A stretch of DNA of 64,000 bases from Tetranychus cinnabarinus (Eukaryota > Arthropoda > Arachnida > Trombidiformes > Tetranychidae): assembly GCA_022266195.1 (NCBI GenBank), contig WHVY01000006.1, positions 1,550,001 to 1,614,000 on the forward strand, given 5' to 3'. Under the pieces are notes generated by a model. That model saw nothing but the letters and a program-made list of their open reading frames with translations, did not search any database and was not told where the DNA came from. Both the position numbers and the translations under genes were made by a program. Positions 49,302 through 60,500 of the stretch are shown here, piece after piece. Within the stretch, counting starts at the first letter, position 1. Every line of letters starts with the position of its first letter.

Positions 49302-50739
49302 ATAACTATAAGTTATTATTTTATCAGATTTTCATTCTGCTTTACCAACCCTATCAAGTTAATCTCAAGCCCATCAACAATTTAAATTTAACCTGAAACG
49401 TAAGAGATTGCTTGTTTTATAATAATAAGCTAATAATAAGATTTGAAGAGTTATTCAAATTATAAGAATGAATTGAAAAGCCAAGAATGATAAATTTCAT
49501 AGATTAATTTAATTATGAATAAATGATTGAAATTACTCGAATTGTGTACTTTAAAACGCACGAAGATAATTTTAAAATTGAGATGACAAAGTAGAAGTCG
49601 AATGAAAATCTTTCAACGAGTGTAATAGCTAGAAGATACTGAAGTCCAAGGCTTACTCGATGGTCTAGTTTGAATAGTTGTCTCGTTTGTTGTGTTCATT
49701 TTGGAAGGTAATATCTGTGCTTTAACCCGCGTTATAGCGCTTGTAGTTTCAAAATATCCTCTTTGCTTTTTTGAATTAGAAAATTTTCTTTTATTCTTAT
49801 ATGAATAGTATGTGGACCTTTTTTTGAACTGCTGCTTCTTGTACCTTGAATAGACTATCAGTAAGAATGAAATTAAGAGAGAACCCAAAAATAATGAAAT
49901 GATGATTGATGAATAATCAACTTCGGGCGCTAAAATATCAACATGTTCAGTTGATAGAGCACTCATACTTATAGTATCAGCAAATCTATCATTTTGAGAC
50001 TAACACTGATCTTGAATTTACCCGATTCAGATAAGCGCATAGAGCAATTGAAAATTAATCCGTTGTGATTTGGTTTTATGTTGGTGCAATGATTTTGTGG
50101 ACCAGCTTTGATAACGTAATAATCTTTTGGCACCTTAAGTTCCAGTGGTTTATCAAGCTCAATTGTTAGAGTTTCAGGTGATGAAGAGTTGAACATTAAG
50201 GGTGAAATTGAAGTTATTTTAAAACAATAATTCACAGTTTGTGTAACATTTTGATCTTTCCTTTTTTCACATCTTGAATCGGACCAAATACAGTTCATAC
50301 TTTGGCCATACATCATACAATGAATGCAACTGAAATCAAGATCTCGACAACGATCACTTATCAACCTAAAAAATAGTTTATTGGTGGCTTTGGTAGCGTG
50401 AAAAAACGCAAATGGTGGATGATTGAAATAAAAGTGAAGTTGGAGACCGTCTTTAGATATTATATTATGATATTTTAGATATTATGTTTTTGTAACATCT
50501 TAAAGGTCCAATCTTGGTTTGTTCACACCGTCTACTTTCATTTAAAAGAACATTGTTATAACTCAAAAATAAGTAATAAAAAGGGTATCCAAAGAAGAAA
50601 ACTTCAATATTTTGAATAGAATCATCTTGATTGTAGTTTTTGTGAATTTCAATACATTTCTGCATATAACCATAACCAATCCTTTGGTGGCAAAAATGAG
50701 TTTCATTGGCAGTGTGATTATATGCATATTCAAGTCCTG
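49302..50739 (-). pseudogene. Decayed copy of the PSI-domain membrane-protein gene (3' portion)
   Basis: Copy of 42281-44590 with several deletions. Fragments of the tail, membrane helix and PSI module remain in frames 49613-49966, 49969-50364 and 50465-50665. A two-base deletion near 49995 separates the membrane helix from the extracellular part. Further stops and shifts lie near 50360-50470. The sequence breaks at 50739 where the LTR element is inserted and resumes at 63911. Confidence 0.85.
50736..50739. repeat. Target-site duplication, left copy (CCTG)
   Basis: CCTG here and at 63907-63910 flanks the element. The intact relative at about 44590-44610 has this sequence once, which confirms the insertion point. 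Confidence 0.85.
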
Positions 50740-51678
50740 TGAAAGGTTTGTTACGGAAGTAATCTGATGAGAAGACTGCGAACTTGCTTTCACCACAAGT
50801 TTTGAGTTCGTATCTTGGATCACTAGAGATCTACACCTTAAACTTATCTGCGTTTCAGGATATCTCATAAGAGATGAAATACACAATTCATAAGAAGGAA
50901 TACTTTGAGTACAATTTGAAATACTTTATTGAAATAAGGTAACTGAATTTGAGAATTAGTTGAATCTTGTAATGGAAAGATTTCTTAAGAAATACTGAAT
51001 TGAACAATGTTTGAATAAGAATATTACAAGAGTAATGAATGACTTAAGGATGGTAACCAATAAGTGAATGTGAAATATGAAAAATTAGGTTTTTATAACC
51101 TTCTAAAAACAAAGAACAGAAATTGGAGGGAATTGAGAAAGAAGAGATTTTTCTCTGTCTAATTGTGTCTGGTTTTGGTTGATTTTACCCAGTGACCAAA
51201 TTTACTCTTATCAGTAATTAATACTGGTAAAGCTACAAGCTTTTTTCCCATTACCAATATGTCTTGAGACATATATCTCCTAAGAGATTGTACCTTTGAC
51301 AATGCAAAGGGATTAAAGAGAGGTGAAAAACAGTTGAAAATGAAGATAAAAAAGAAAGTGATTTTTTGATCTCTTTCTCTTGTGCACTTAATTTTCACTC
51401 TTAATTTTGGTCAATTCTGTAACCAGAATTGTGGTTAAATTTACATTCATTTAGACATGAGAATTATCGGATTTTGGAGGCTTACAATTAAGATTAGCAC
51501 TTAGGCTTTTTAAGAATAGTTAAGAAAACTTTCAAATATGATATTGCTTGAGCAATTAGAATGAATAAGTTGAAACAATTGAATTTAAATTGAATGGAAA
51601 AGGAATGAATCTCGAGATTCGAATGAATAACAGAAAGGAATGGAATGAATTAACTAAGTTAACTTTTTCTACCCTTCA
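50740..51678 (-). repeat. 3' LTR (939 bp)
   Basis: Begins TGAAAGG and ends CCCTTCA on the plus strand (TG...CA ends in both senses). It has the same length and, by eye, the same bases as 62968-63906, with a constant offset of 12,228. Small frames inside it are not genes. Confidence 0.95.
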
Positions 51679-51720
51679 CTTCCCTGAATTTAAGACCATG
51701 AAATCTTAGTGAATTCAGGT
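51679..51720 (-). promoter_or_regulatory. Polypurine tract region next to the 3' LTR
   Basis: In element sense a purine-rich AGGGAAG directly abuts the 3' LTR, as expected for the plus-strand DNA primer. CCTGAATT (51683-51690) and AATTCAGG (51712-51719) form an 8-bp inverted repeat across this 42-bp gap between the last stop codon and the LTR. Confidence 0.6.
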
Positions 51721-54700
51721 TTATTGGTTTCTGTTGGATGAATTAGATTCTCGAGATGAAGACCTTTGTCTTGTTGGATAAAATATGTGAGGGCGGACTT
51801 GAGAGGGATAAATAGGGCGATGATAAATTGTTGTTGTTGATGATCCTGAAGATCCTGTAGATGTAAATGAATTCCTTGAATCCTGGGACATTCTTGATGA
51901 ATTGGATTCAGGCATATCCTTTGCTCTTAAGTTTCTACATGGACTTGGTGGAATCGGGTATGGAATGACTTTGCCTTGTGCATAATTAACTGGTCTTTCA
52001 GCGGATGAGGTTAAATCTGTATTTGAGGAAGAAGTTGAAGATGAACCTGAATTTGAGTTGAATGATACTGGAGATGAATGAGGAGCAGTAGGTGAACTTG
52101 ATGGAGTTCCTAACAATTCGGCGATAGCTGAGTAAATTGAAGATGGGGTTGATCGTTGATCAAACTCGATAACTGGAGGAGGAAAATCAGGGGAAGCTTC
52201 GGCTGAATTGTGTCTTCGTTTCTTTGCAGAAGATGAAGAAGACGAAGGTGAAAAGTTTGAGGATATAGCTTGAGCTATTGATTGTGATGACGCTGGAAGA
52301 GTTGATTGTTGTGAGATCGGAGGAGAACCAGAAGGAGTATGTGGGGAAAGTACTCTCAAGGATGAAGAAGTTTCATCGTCCGATAAATCAATCAATGGAA
52401 ATTCTTGATTATCTTGAGGTCTAGGTGGAGATGGAGCTGGAGGGTTATATTCGGGTGTGATGCTATCAATTGATGATGTTGAAGATGCGGATGAATGAAC
52501 TGAATGTACGGAAACATTGCAGTCGCTGCCATAGTTTGAATACTGAGATGAAGTTGGTGATGAGGCTGGAGAGACGCAGGGGGCTTTGAATGAGAGATCA
52601 TTATTTCTTAGGACATAAGCCCAATTAGATGGCCAACGAGCTTGATTGTTGCGAACTCGGTTTTGATAAATTTGAAGAAGTTTTGCAACTTTCTTGTTAC
52701 CACAAGTTCTTACAGCATTTTGATGGTTTATTCCACCCCATTTACGACTTGATTCTTCTACTTCCTGCCAATATGCCATGTAAAGATTCATAGATGTAAT
52801 TGCCTCAATAGCAGGAGAATGAGGTTCAGCTCGAAGAGTGAAACCAGGTAAGAGTAAGAAGGAAATTAGGGAAAGAGCGGCAGGAGAAGCAACGTATGGA
52901 GAGAAATGTTGAGTTATTTCCCTGAATTTATGCTGAAGAGCATAAATTTCATCATCGTGCAAGTCGAGGGATCTCATAGCGTTTATTAGGCCAGAGCCAA
53001 CAATAGCAGTTGCTGTTAACAGGAAAGCGAGAATCTGATCTCGTACGGAAATGAATGATTTGGCATTTTTAATATCTTTAGGTCTCAATCCATGATATTG
53101 AGTATCCATCTTATCCACGTCTTCATGACTGATAAGGGACTCATAAACGATGTTTCGATATCCATCGACAATTACGACCCAAACAGGTCGAGGGCGTAAA
53201 GCATCTCTTTTTCCATCAGCAGTACATCCATCAATTCGGCAATAGGCCATGTGAATTGAAAAGGTAGTTTCAGGTGATGGATGGATTTCAATGTTCTGCT
53301 TAATTAATCTTTCAGTGTTAGCTCGCAGAGGAGGCATATTGATAGCAGTTAAATGTTGGAATTCTCGAGTTGCCAGGTCGACTTTGTTCTTTCTATTGAC
53401 GAGAGCTCTAGTATTAGAAGTGGAAGGGAAGATGTGTTCCATTCGGAAACCACGGAATGAGGGGAAATTATGCTTTGCATATTCAAATAACTCTTTTTGG
53501 AGTTCAGGGGAAAGTCTGAGAATTGGATTGATTTTGATGAAAGGAGTGAGACGATCTTCAGTCTCAGGGGCTACATGTTTTGTGAAAGGAGGATTAGATT
53601 TAGGAATTCCACCTCGCGCTACTTTGACCCATTCTTCCGAATCAGTGAGAAGGTAAAAAGGGACTCGGGACCAGGTAATAGTGTGGGGTCTAGGTTTAAT
53701 GACGAGGGGATCAATTTTCTTGCCCATTATTGGTTCTAAACCAATAACATGTTGAATCCAGTGTTCACCTTCTGATAAAGGATTAGTTGGATCATAAGTT
53801 TGCTTTTTAGCATCCCAAAAACCTAAGGAAAATTGAGCAAGTGATCTGATAGCGACATGACTTAAGAGGGGATCATTAGGATTTTCATCCTTAAGATGGG
53901 ATAGGCAAGCCCAGAGATTCATTTTCTCGTACCATTGATTATCATGGCTACGATGATTTTCAGGAAGATTAAAGTTTCCTGTCTGAAGATGAGTTGGTAA
54001 AAAGTTTGCTAAACTTTTTGGAGCTTTCTTTAGCTCTTCTTTTTTCTGAGTGGGAACTGATGTTGTCTCAAAAACAAACTTGAAGTAAAATTGTTCACTG
54101 AACAATCCAAGTCTGCATCTCGGTTCATGTTCGAGGAATGAATCTAAGGGTAAATTAGCGATACAGTGAGTTCGTCTGCATCTAAATGTGGTTTTATTAT
54201 AAATTTCGAGGGTTTGTTTGTTTGCAAGGATTTGAAAGAAAGGGTAATCATCTTTCTGGGAATGAAATTTGATGCATTGTGGCAGAATGCAAAGAAATTG
54301 TTCAGGGTGAGAGATAGGAAGTAAGCCAAGTATTTCGACAAGATTTTTGAGCCAATCAATGCAACATAAACAGTAACATTTACGGCATGATCTACACTCT
54401 CGAGGATTTAATGCGAATTGTTCACAAAAGTGACACCTAACTTGTTCTGCAATTGAGTCAAATTCTGGATTAGTTATATGAGCTCGAACTATTCCGTGAG
54501 GAATTGTAGGAAGCTTCATTGTTTTGATGGATTCATCATGGAAAACATTATCATATAATTTGTATCTCATAAATTTATCAAAATCATGTCGAATTACTGA
54601 AAAAGTTTTAGCTTTGGCTTTGACAATTTGTTTGATTTCATTGAATCTTTCATCAGATACGAAATCAGGAAGAGGTGCAGTTGGTAAGGGTGCTGGGTAC

Positions 54701-57531
54701 TCATTTTGAGCAAAAGGATAATCGGAAGGTTTGAGGTATTTGTTGGGCCACATTTTTCTAATTGTATTTATTTTTGGAGGGACAAGAGTAGGTTTAAATG
54801 GAGTTTTACTATGAAGATTCGGAAGATGATTAGGATCAGAACGAGTGGAACTACTTATCTGTACAATAGCATTGTTAGGATTGGATTGATTTGGATGATT
54901 GGGTTCATCGGAAAAGATCTTGGATTTTCCCATCAAAGAATCATGGATCATTCTTCGGACTTCCATCGATGAAGTTCCAGCCTCTATCCTTTGACCAATG
55001 ATTTTTCCATCTTTCTTGGATACCAAAAGAGTTGGATCCCAACTATAAGGGTCTTCACGACCTTGATTCCGATTGGGTTCAGCTTTTACATTTCGATATT
55101 GTGCATAATCTGAATCAGGATTGGGTTGCTGTTTAGTCTTCACGACTTTTTCTTTGATTTCAATGGCAGTGGAATTGTTAACAAATTGTTTCATTGGAAT
55201 CTTTCCTTTCTTGGAAACTTTTGAAAAATTCTCAGGGTCCCAATTGAACGAAGGTTCTTGATAAGTTTGATGAGCTAGTGTTTCAGGGAAAACAGTTGAA
55301 GGAGATCGAGGTTTACGACTCAATCTAACCGCATCAGTTTCATCATCTGTTGAGTCTTCACTCAAAACGTTTGATTTAAAATCATAATTATCTTTATGAT
55401 ACTTTTTGTTCAATGGTGGAGGCGGTGGAAGCATTTGACTTTCAGAGTCTAATGATGGTAATGATGAGGAACCTTTAATGATTATTGAGCGGTGAACTCT
55501 TCGATGAGTGTCCATTGCTGGTTCACTTTCAGTGATTGATGGAGGAGGACGAGGCACATAAATTTGCACAGAAGGGTCATCACTGAATCTTGCTGGCACT
55601 AAGTCTGAGTCAGGGAACTTGTTTAACGGAACTGGTGATGGTGATCTAATTCGATCAACTCGAATATGAGGTGTTGGTACACGAATGGTTTGACCGGAGG
55701 GAAGAATTCGTTCGATGATTGTTTTCTTTGCTGGCTGCATGATTGAATTGGATATTGTTGGAACAATGATAAAACTTTGAGGAGAACTGGAAAGTTTGAG
55801 ATTGATTTGAATTGAACTGAAGGAATAGGAATTGAAAACTTGGAAAGATTTTTGAATAGTTTTAAAGAACTGAAGGAATGAAGGCCAAGTGAAAGGTTTG
55901 ATGATTAAAAGAAGTGAATAATTGTTGAATTTGAATTGAAATTTTTGAATAGTTTGAATTAACTGTAAAGATGAATATCCTTTAAGGGATGAATTGTTTG
56001 AAACAAGTGAAAGGTTGTTGAGAAAATTTGCAAATGCAAAGAAGTCACACTTTGGTGAAAATAACTGAGTCAAATGAGACAGGTAAAAGGGTAATAAAGT
56101 GGTCAAGGTAAACTTGAAATTCCACAAAAACAAAGGATTAAGGTAAGTAGAGTTGAAAGTTGAAATGAAACTTAGAAGAAATTTTGTGGTCAGATTAGTG
56201 AAAGTAAAGTAAAGTAAAAAGAACTTTGAAAAATTTTCAATGATAAAGCTTGAGCTTTGTTGAAGATGTCTTATGAGAGACGAAATTAAAAGTGAGGGAT
56301 CGAAAGATTCTATTGTCTTAACTTTGGTAACCTTGGTACCAGAGGGGAAAAATTTTTCTCTCCCTTGATTAGTAAGTTCAACCTGATTGGTTAATAATTT
56401 GGTTGAGTTACAGTTTAAGACTGGTAAGGGTTTGATATCTTTCTCAGGCTTTGACTTTACCGGTGACTTATCTTCATAACAAAGATATAACACATAAGTG
56501 TTGGCGCCTAAATTTTTCCTTTTTGTCTGGGATCTAGTTTGCCTTTTGTTATCATTTGAATGATTAATCAATTTTTTACTTTGCTTTAAAATTTCTCTAT
56601 CTGCGGGAAGATATTTTCTTTTGATTTTAGGCTTTTTAGCAGTAATTGGGAACTCTTTTTCAATATAATTTGAATTATCAGAAAAAGATGAAGAGTTTGA
56701 ATTTGAATGATTTAAAGGATTTTGGTCAATATTTGAATCTGAAAAGCTTTCATTTGAATTGTTTGAATCTAATATCTCTTGAGAGATTGAATTTGAAGAA
56801 GCATTTTGATTAATTGTATTGTTTGAATTTACTTTTGAAGATACATTTGTTTTACTTTTGGCTGATTTAGATATATCTTTAGATATGGTTTTCTGTCTTA
56901 AATTTGAATCGGAATTTGAAGGAGTTTGATTAGTTTGAGAGTCAAAAGGAATTGTTAGAAATTTGTTTAAATTATAATCATTTTTTGAAATGATTAATGG
57001 AAGATCTGATTGTTCTGAGTTTGTTGAAATTTCTGATTCTTGAGAATCAGTTGGAATTGAATTTAAATCTAAATCTGAATTTGAATCGGAATCTAAGTTT
57101 TGAGAAGTAATATCACTTGAGTGATCAATGAAATCATCTAAATGATTAATTAATTCTGTATCTGAATCTAAGTTTGGTAAATTGAAATTTTCTGGCTCTA
57201 AATAAGTATCTGGGTTGAAGAATTGTTCCTTGAGCTTTTTCATTCTTTCATCTAAATCTCCTCGGTAAAGTTTTGTGTTAGACACATTAGCGCTAAATAA
57301 ACCTAAATCAGTAGTTTCAAGCAATAAAAGAGATCCTTTTTGTAGTCCACAAACTAAGTATGGACCATGAAATTTTTCTCTAAATTTCTTAGCTAACTTC
57401 GGATCAACTGATTCATTTTTCACAAAAACAAAATCGCCTAAGCGATATGGAGAAGTTTTATGAAGAGATTTAGTTCTGTTAATCTGATAGAGTTGTTGAG
57501 AATGCAATCTGGCAAAAGCTAATTTTCTGGC
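51721..57531 (-). CDS. Retrotransposon extra ORF: integrase tail, then RING/TRAF-like and exonuclease-like protein
   Basis: Open from the stop at 57532 to TAA 51721, in the same frame as gag-pol. The first part (about 57530-57300) is the integrase C-terminal GPY/F-type module (KFREKFHGPYLVCG), so it belongs to pol. An Asn/Ser/Asp-rich tail follows, then a Phe/Leu/Asn-rich stretch (about 56330-55745) that resembles the untranslated leader in composition. ATG 55740 (MQPAKKTIIERILPSGQ) starts what is probably a separate protein of 1339 aa. This has a disordered N-third, a cysteine cluster (about 54445-54100; CHFCEQF, ECRSCRKCYCLCCIDWL, RCRRTHC, LEHEPRC) like RING/TRAF fingers, and a region at about 53275-52755 resembling REXO1/ISG20 exonucleases. 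Its tail is Ser/Pro-rich. Known gypsy elements lack such an ORF as far as I recall. Confidence 0.7.
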   Translation of the reverse strand, partial: ARKLAFARLHSQQLYQINRTKSLHKTSPYRLGDFVFVKNESVDPKLAKKFREKFHGPYLVCGLQKGSLLLLETTDLGLFSANVSNTKLYRGDLDERMKKLKEQFFNPDTYLEPENFNLPNLDSDTELINHLDDFIDHSSDITSQNLDSDSNSDLDLNSIPTDSQESEISTNSEQSDLPLIISKNDYNLNKFLTIPFDSQTNQTPSNSDSNLRQKTISKDISKSAKSKTNVSSKVNSNNTINQNASSNSISQEILDSNNSNESFSDSNIDQNPLNHSNSNSSSFSDNSNYIEKEFPITAKKPKIKRKYLPADREILKQSKKLINHSNDNKRQTRSQTKRKNLGANTYVLYLCYEDKSPVKSKPEKDIKPLPVLNCNSTKLLTNQVELTNQGREKFFPSGTKVTKVKTIESFDPSLLISSLIRHLQQSSSFIIENFSKFFLLYFTFTNLTTKFLLSFISTFNSTYLNPLFLWNFKFTLTTLLPFYLSHLTQLFSPKCDFFAFANFLNNLSLVSNNSSLKGYSSLQLIQTIQKFQFKFNNYSLLLIIKPFTWPSFLQFFKTIQKSFQVFNSYSFSSIQINLKLSSSPQSFIIVPTISNSIMQPAKKTIIERILPSGQTIRVPTPHIRVDRIRSPSPVPLNKFPDSDLVPARFSDDPSVQIYVPRPPPSITESEPAMDTHRRVHRSIIIKGSSSLPSLDSESQMLPPPPPLNKKYHKDNYDFKSNVLSEDSTDDETDAVRLSRKPRSPSTVFPETLAHQTYQEPSFNWDPENFSKVSKKGKIPMKQFVNNSTAIEIKEKVVKTKQQPNPDSDYAQYRNVKAEPNRNQGREDPYSWDPTLLVSKKDGKIIGQRIEAGTSSMEVRRMIHDSLMGKSKIFSDEPNHPNQSNPNNAIVQISSSTRSDPNHLPNLHSKTPFKPTLVPPKINTIRKMWPNKYLKPSDYPFAQNEYPAPLPTAPLPDFVSDERFNEIKQIVKAKAKTFSVIRHDFDKFMRYKLYDNVFHDESIKTMKLPTIPHGIVRAHITNPEFDSIAEQVRCHFCEQFALNPRECRSCRKCYCLCCIDWLKNLVEILGLLPISHPEQFLCILPQCIKFHSQKDDYPFFQILANKQTLEIYNKTTFRCRRTHCIANLPLDSFLEHEPRCRLGLFSEQFYFKFVFETTSVPTQKKEELKKAPKSLANFLPTHLQTGNFNLPENHRSHDNQWYEKMNLWACLSHLKDENPNDPLLSHVAIRSLAQFSLGFWDAKKQTYDPTNPLSEGEHWIQHVIGLEPIMGKKIDPLVIKPRPHTITWSRVPFYLLTDSEEWVKVARGGIPKSNPPFTKHVAPETEDRLTPFIKINPILRLSPELQKELFEYAKHNFPSFRGFRMEHIFPSTSNTRALVNRKNKVDLATREFQHLTAINMPPLRANTERLIKQNIEIHPSPETTFSIHMAYCRIDGCTADGKRDALRPRPVWVVIVDGYRNIVYESLISHEDVDKMDTQYHGLRPKDIKNAKSFISVRDQILAFLLTATAIVGSGLINAMRSLDLHDDEIYALQHKFREITQHFSPYVASPAALSLISFLLLPGFTLRAEPHSPAIEAITSMNLYMAYWQEVEESSRKWGGINHQNAVRTCGNKKVAKLLQIYQNRVRNNQARWPSNWAYVLRNNDLSFKAPCVSPASSPTSSQYSNYGSDCNVSVHSVHSSASSTSSIDSITPEYNPPAPSPPRPQDNQEFPLIDLSDDETSSSLRVLSPHTPSGSPPISQQSTLPASSQSIAQAISSNFSPSSSSSSAKKRRHNSAEASPDFPPPVIEFDQRSTPSSIYSAIAELLGTPSSSPTAPHSSPVSFNSNSGSSSTSSSNTDLTSSAERPVNYAQGKVIPYPIPPSPCRNLRAKDMPESNSSRMSQDSRNSFTSTGSSGSSTTTIYHRPIYPSQVRPHIFYPTRQRSSSRESNSSNRNQ
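55741..56330 (-). other. Pyrimidine-biased spacer upstream of the extra ORF
   Basis: In element sense this is T/C-rich and open, but its translation is low-complexity Phe/Leu/Ser/Asn. Its wording matches the leader between the 5' LTR and gag (62251-62967). It may hold a splice acceptor or internal start region for the protein beginning at 55740. Confidence 0.35.
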
Positions 57532-60500
57532 TTAGGCAACATTAAAATAATTGTCATCAGGGAAATCTAATAGATTATCTAAGGGCTTTCTTGGATGTCG
57601 TCCAAAAACTAGAAAATAAGGGGAAAAACGAGTTATCTTGTGAACTGAGGAATTAATCGCAAATAATGACGCTTCAAGCGTATCTTTCAGGTCTTTTGTA
57701 GAATTAGCAATCACATAAGATCTGAGTCTTTCGGCAATTGTACGATTACATCGTTCAACGATACCTTGAGACTGTGGATGATAAGGATTGGACTTTTCAT
57801 GTTTCACTCCATGTTCCTTGAGGAACTCATGAACTGCTTCACTTGTGAAGTTAGTTCCTTGATCAGTTTGGATTACCTTTGGAAATCCATACGTCTGGAA
57901 GAGTGATTTTAACAATGATATAACTGTAGATGCAGTTTGATTATTAGTCAATTTAGCAACAACATATCTCGAAAGAATGTCAACCAATACAATTATATAC
58001 TTTTTCACCTGATTAACTACGATAGGACCTTGAACATCTAATTCAAATCTTTCAAAGATTTCTTTGGGAATAGGCTTAGTGGAAGGGTCTACGTAGATGA
58101 TGTTGGAGGGTTTTGCGATTTGACAAACTATGCAATTGTCGCAAAGTTGTTTCACTAGGTCTTGTAAATATTGACACCAGAATCTTCTTGATATCTGCAA
58201 GTAAGTTTTTTCAGGGCCAAAATGTCCACCTAAGGGGCTCTCATGCTCATAGGCAAAGATATCTTTAAGGAGTTGAGAGTCGATAACAAGTCTTGAACCA
58301 AATGGTGTATTGATGTCTTTTCTGTAAAGCAAGCCATCTCTAATTACATAGCGTTTAAGCGCTATTGTATCGTTTGAGCGATAAAGTTCAATAACTTTTT
58401 GGATATCAGGATTGTTGGCTTGAGTAGTTCGGACTTTTTCTTTCCATTTGCTAATTTCAGATGCAGTGGGGTTATCAGAAGTTTTGATATGATTAGTTTC
58501 AGAACTAATTGAGTAAGCGATGGCAGGAATATGATTTAAATCATTGAGTTGAGGAAGTTCATCTTGACATAAAGTGTTCAAACCAATATCGTATAAACGA
58601 TTTTCAAAAGGATCAGCAATGTAATCAATTAAATAGATTCTGTCGAGGAATTCTTCCTCGGGATCAATAGTTTTCCTATGTGACCATGAATTTTGATAAC
58701 GAGAGAAACAATCAGGAGGATGAGTTGAGCCTTTTTTGTAGACAACTTTGAAATTGAAAGTAGATAGCATAATAGACCAACGCTGTAATCGGGAATTTTT
58801 GAAATTTACTTTGGTAAGCTGGCAAAGAGCGTGATGATCGGTTTCGATGAGAAATAACTCTCCTTCGAGGAAATGGGTAAACTTATTTACGCCAACAAAG
58901 ATAGCTAAAAGCTCTTTTTCAGAGACAGAGTAATGTTTTTGATATTTTTGTAATTTTTGAGAATAGAAGGAAAGGGGAAGCCAATCTTTGACTTCTTCAA
59001 TAGGAGTTTCAGGATCATAAGAGGGGGAATTTCGATCTTCTTGTAAAAGTATGCCACCAACAGCATGATCAGATGCATCAGCAGAAAGTTTTCTTCTTAA
59101 ATCGGGATCGAAATGAACAAGCATAGTAGTTGAAATGAGGGAATCTTTGAGGGTATCTAAGGCTTTTTTGTCTTCTGGTAAAATTCGGAATCTTTTTTCT
59201 TTGGAAATAAGACGATAGAGAGGAGCAGCTAAAGTTGAGAAATTAGGGATATAGCGGGAGAAGTAATTATAGCAACCAAGAATGCTTTGCAATTCTCGTA
59301 CATTACGAGGGTAGGGAAGGTTTTTCAAAGCTTCGACTTTCTTAGGGTCAGGTTTTATACCTTGTCCGGAGACAAGATGTCCTAAGAGGAGGATTTCTTC
59401 AAAACCAAAATGGCACTTTTCTAGTTTAACTTTTAAATTGAAATCTTGTAATCGATTGAGAACAAGTTTTGTGTTAGCAAGTAAATCGGGAAAATCTTTT
59501 CCAACGACAGGGACATCATCAAAATATCCAACGCATTTTTGATAAATAAGTCCATCCAGAACTTTATTCATCAATCTCTGGAAAATGAAAGGAGCACTGG
59601 CCAAACCCATTGGCATACGTTTGTAATGGTACTTTCCATCAGGCGTAACAAATACTGTCTTTTCTCTTTCTCCAGGCGGTAATTCAATTTGATGGTAACC
59701 TTGGGCGAGATCGAAAATATTGAAATACTTTCCACCTCGTACGACTTCTAGGCAGTCGTCGATTCTAGGCATAGGGTACTTTGGTACTTTGGTGATTCGG
59801 TTTAGTTTTCGGTAATCAATTACCATTCTAAAACTTCCATCAGGTTTAGGAACTAGGAGGGAAGGGGATCCACCAGGAGCAGTGCTATGCTCGATAATGT
59901 CATTAGCTAACATTTCGTTGATTATCTTTTTGAATTCTAATCTACGATGAAGTGCGCAATTATAAGGCTTTTGATCAGGAATTTCTTGGGTATCAAGATC
60001 AATTTTGACTGGGCAAACTGAAGCTGGAACAAGTCCCAAATCATTTTTTGATTTAGAGAAACTTGTTTGAAATGAATCAATCAAATCAGTTAATTGTTCT
60101 TGTAATGGTTGCGGTAAATCAGGATTGATTCGAGCTGCTATTTTTTCTCGGAAGGGTTGAATTTTAATTTCTTTGTACTCATCTTGAGTAATGAATTCGC
60201 ATTTAGCCATTAATGCAGAGGAGCTTTCAGGAATTTGAACAGAAATAGGAACTGGTTGAGTTTGTTTTGGGCGAGTATCGATAATGTAGTTGTTTTTAGT
60301 AGTGGTATCAATAAGTGTAGTAGTATCAAAAATTTGTTTAGTTTCTTCGGGAGTACAAAATCGAAAATAGAAGGTAGGATCTAGTGGAGCTGAATCTGGA
60401 AATTCAGAGCAAGTGGTGTGATACTGGTCTCCATTAGATTTCAAAGTAAAATAATAAAGATGAATGAAAGCATTTCCAATCAAGCAAACTGGTTCAAAGT

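Noticed and set aside
50563..50886. 107-codon frame crossing the LTR boundary
   Set aside because: Chimera of the broken gene copy and LTR sequence, not a gene.
51159..51398. 79-aa frame repeated identically at 63387-63626
   Set aside because: It lies inside the two LTRs and is identical because the LTRs are; no sign of coding use.
53291..53739. Plus-strand frames opposite the retrotransposon extra ORF
   Set aside because: Shadows of the large minus-strand frame without domains.
51721..55740. Extra retrotransposon ORF as an envelope gene
   Set aside because: No signal peptide, furin-like site, fusion segment or C-terminal membrane anchor is visible.
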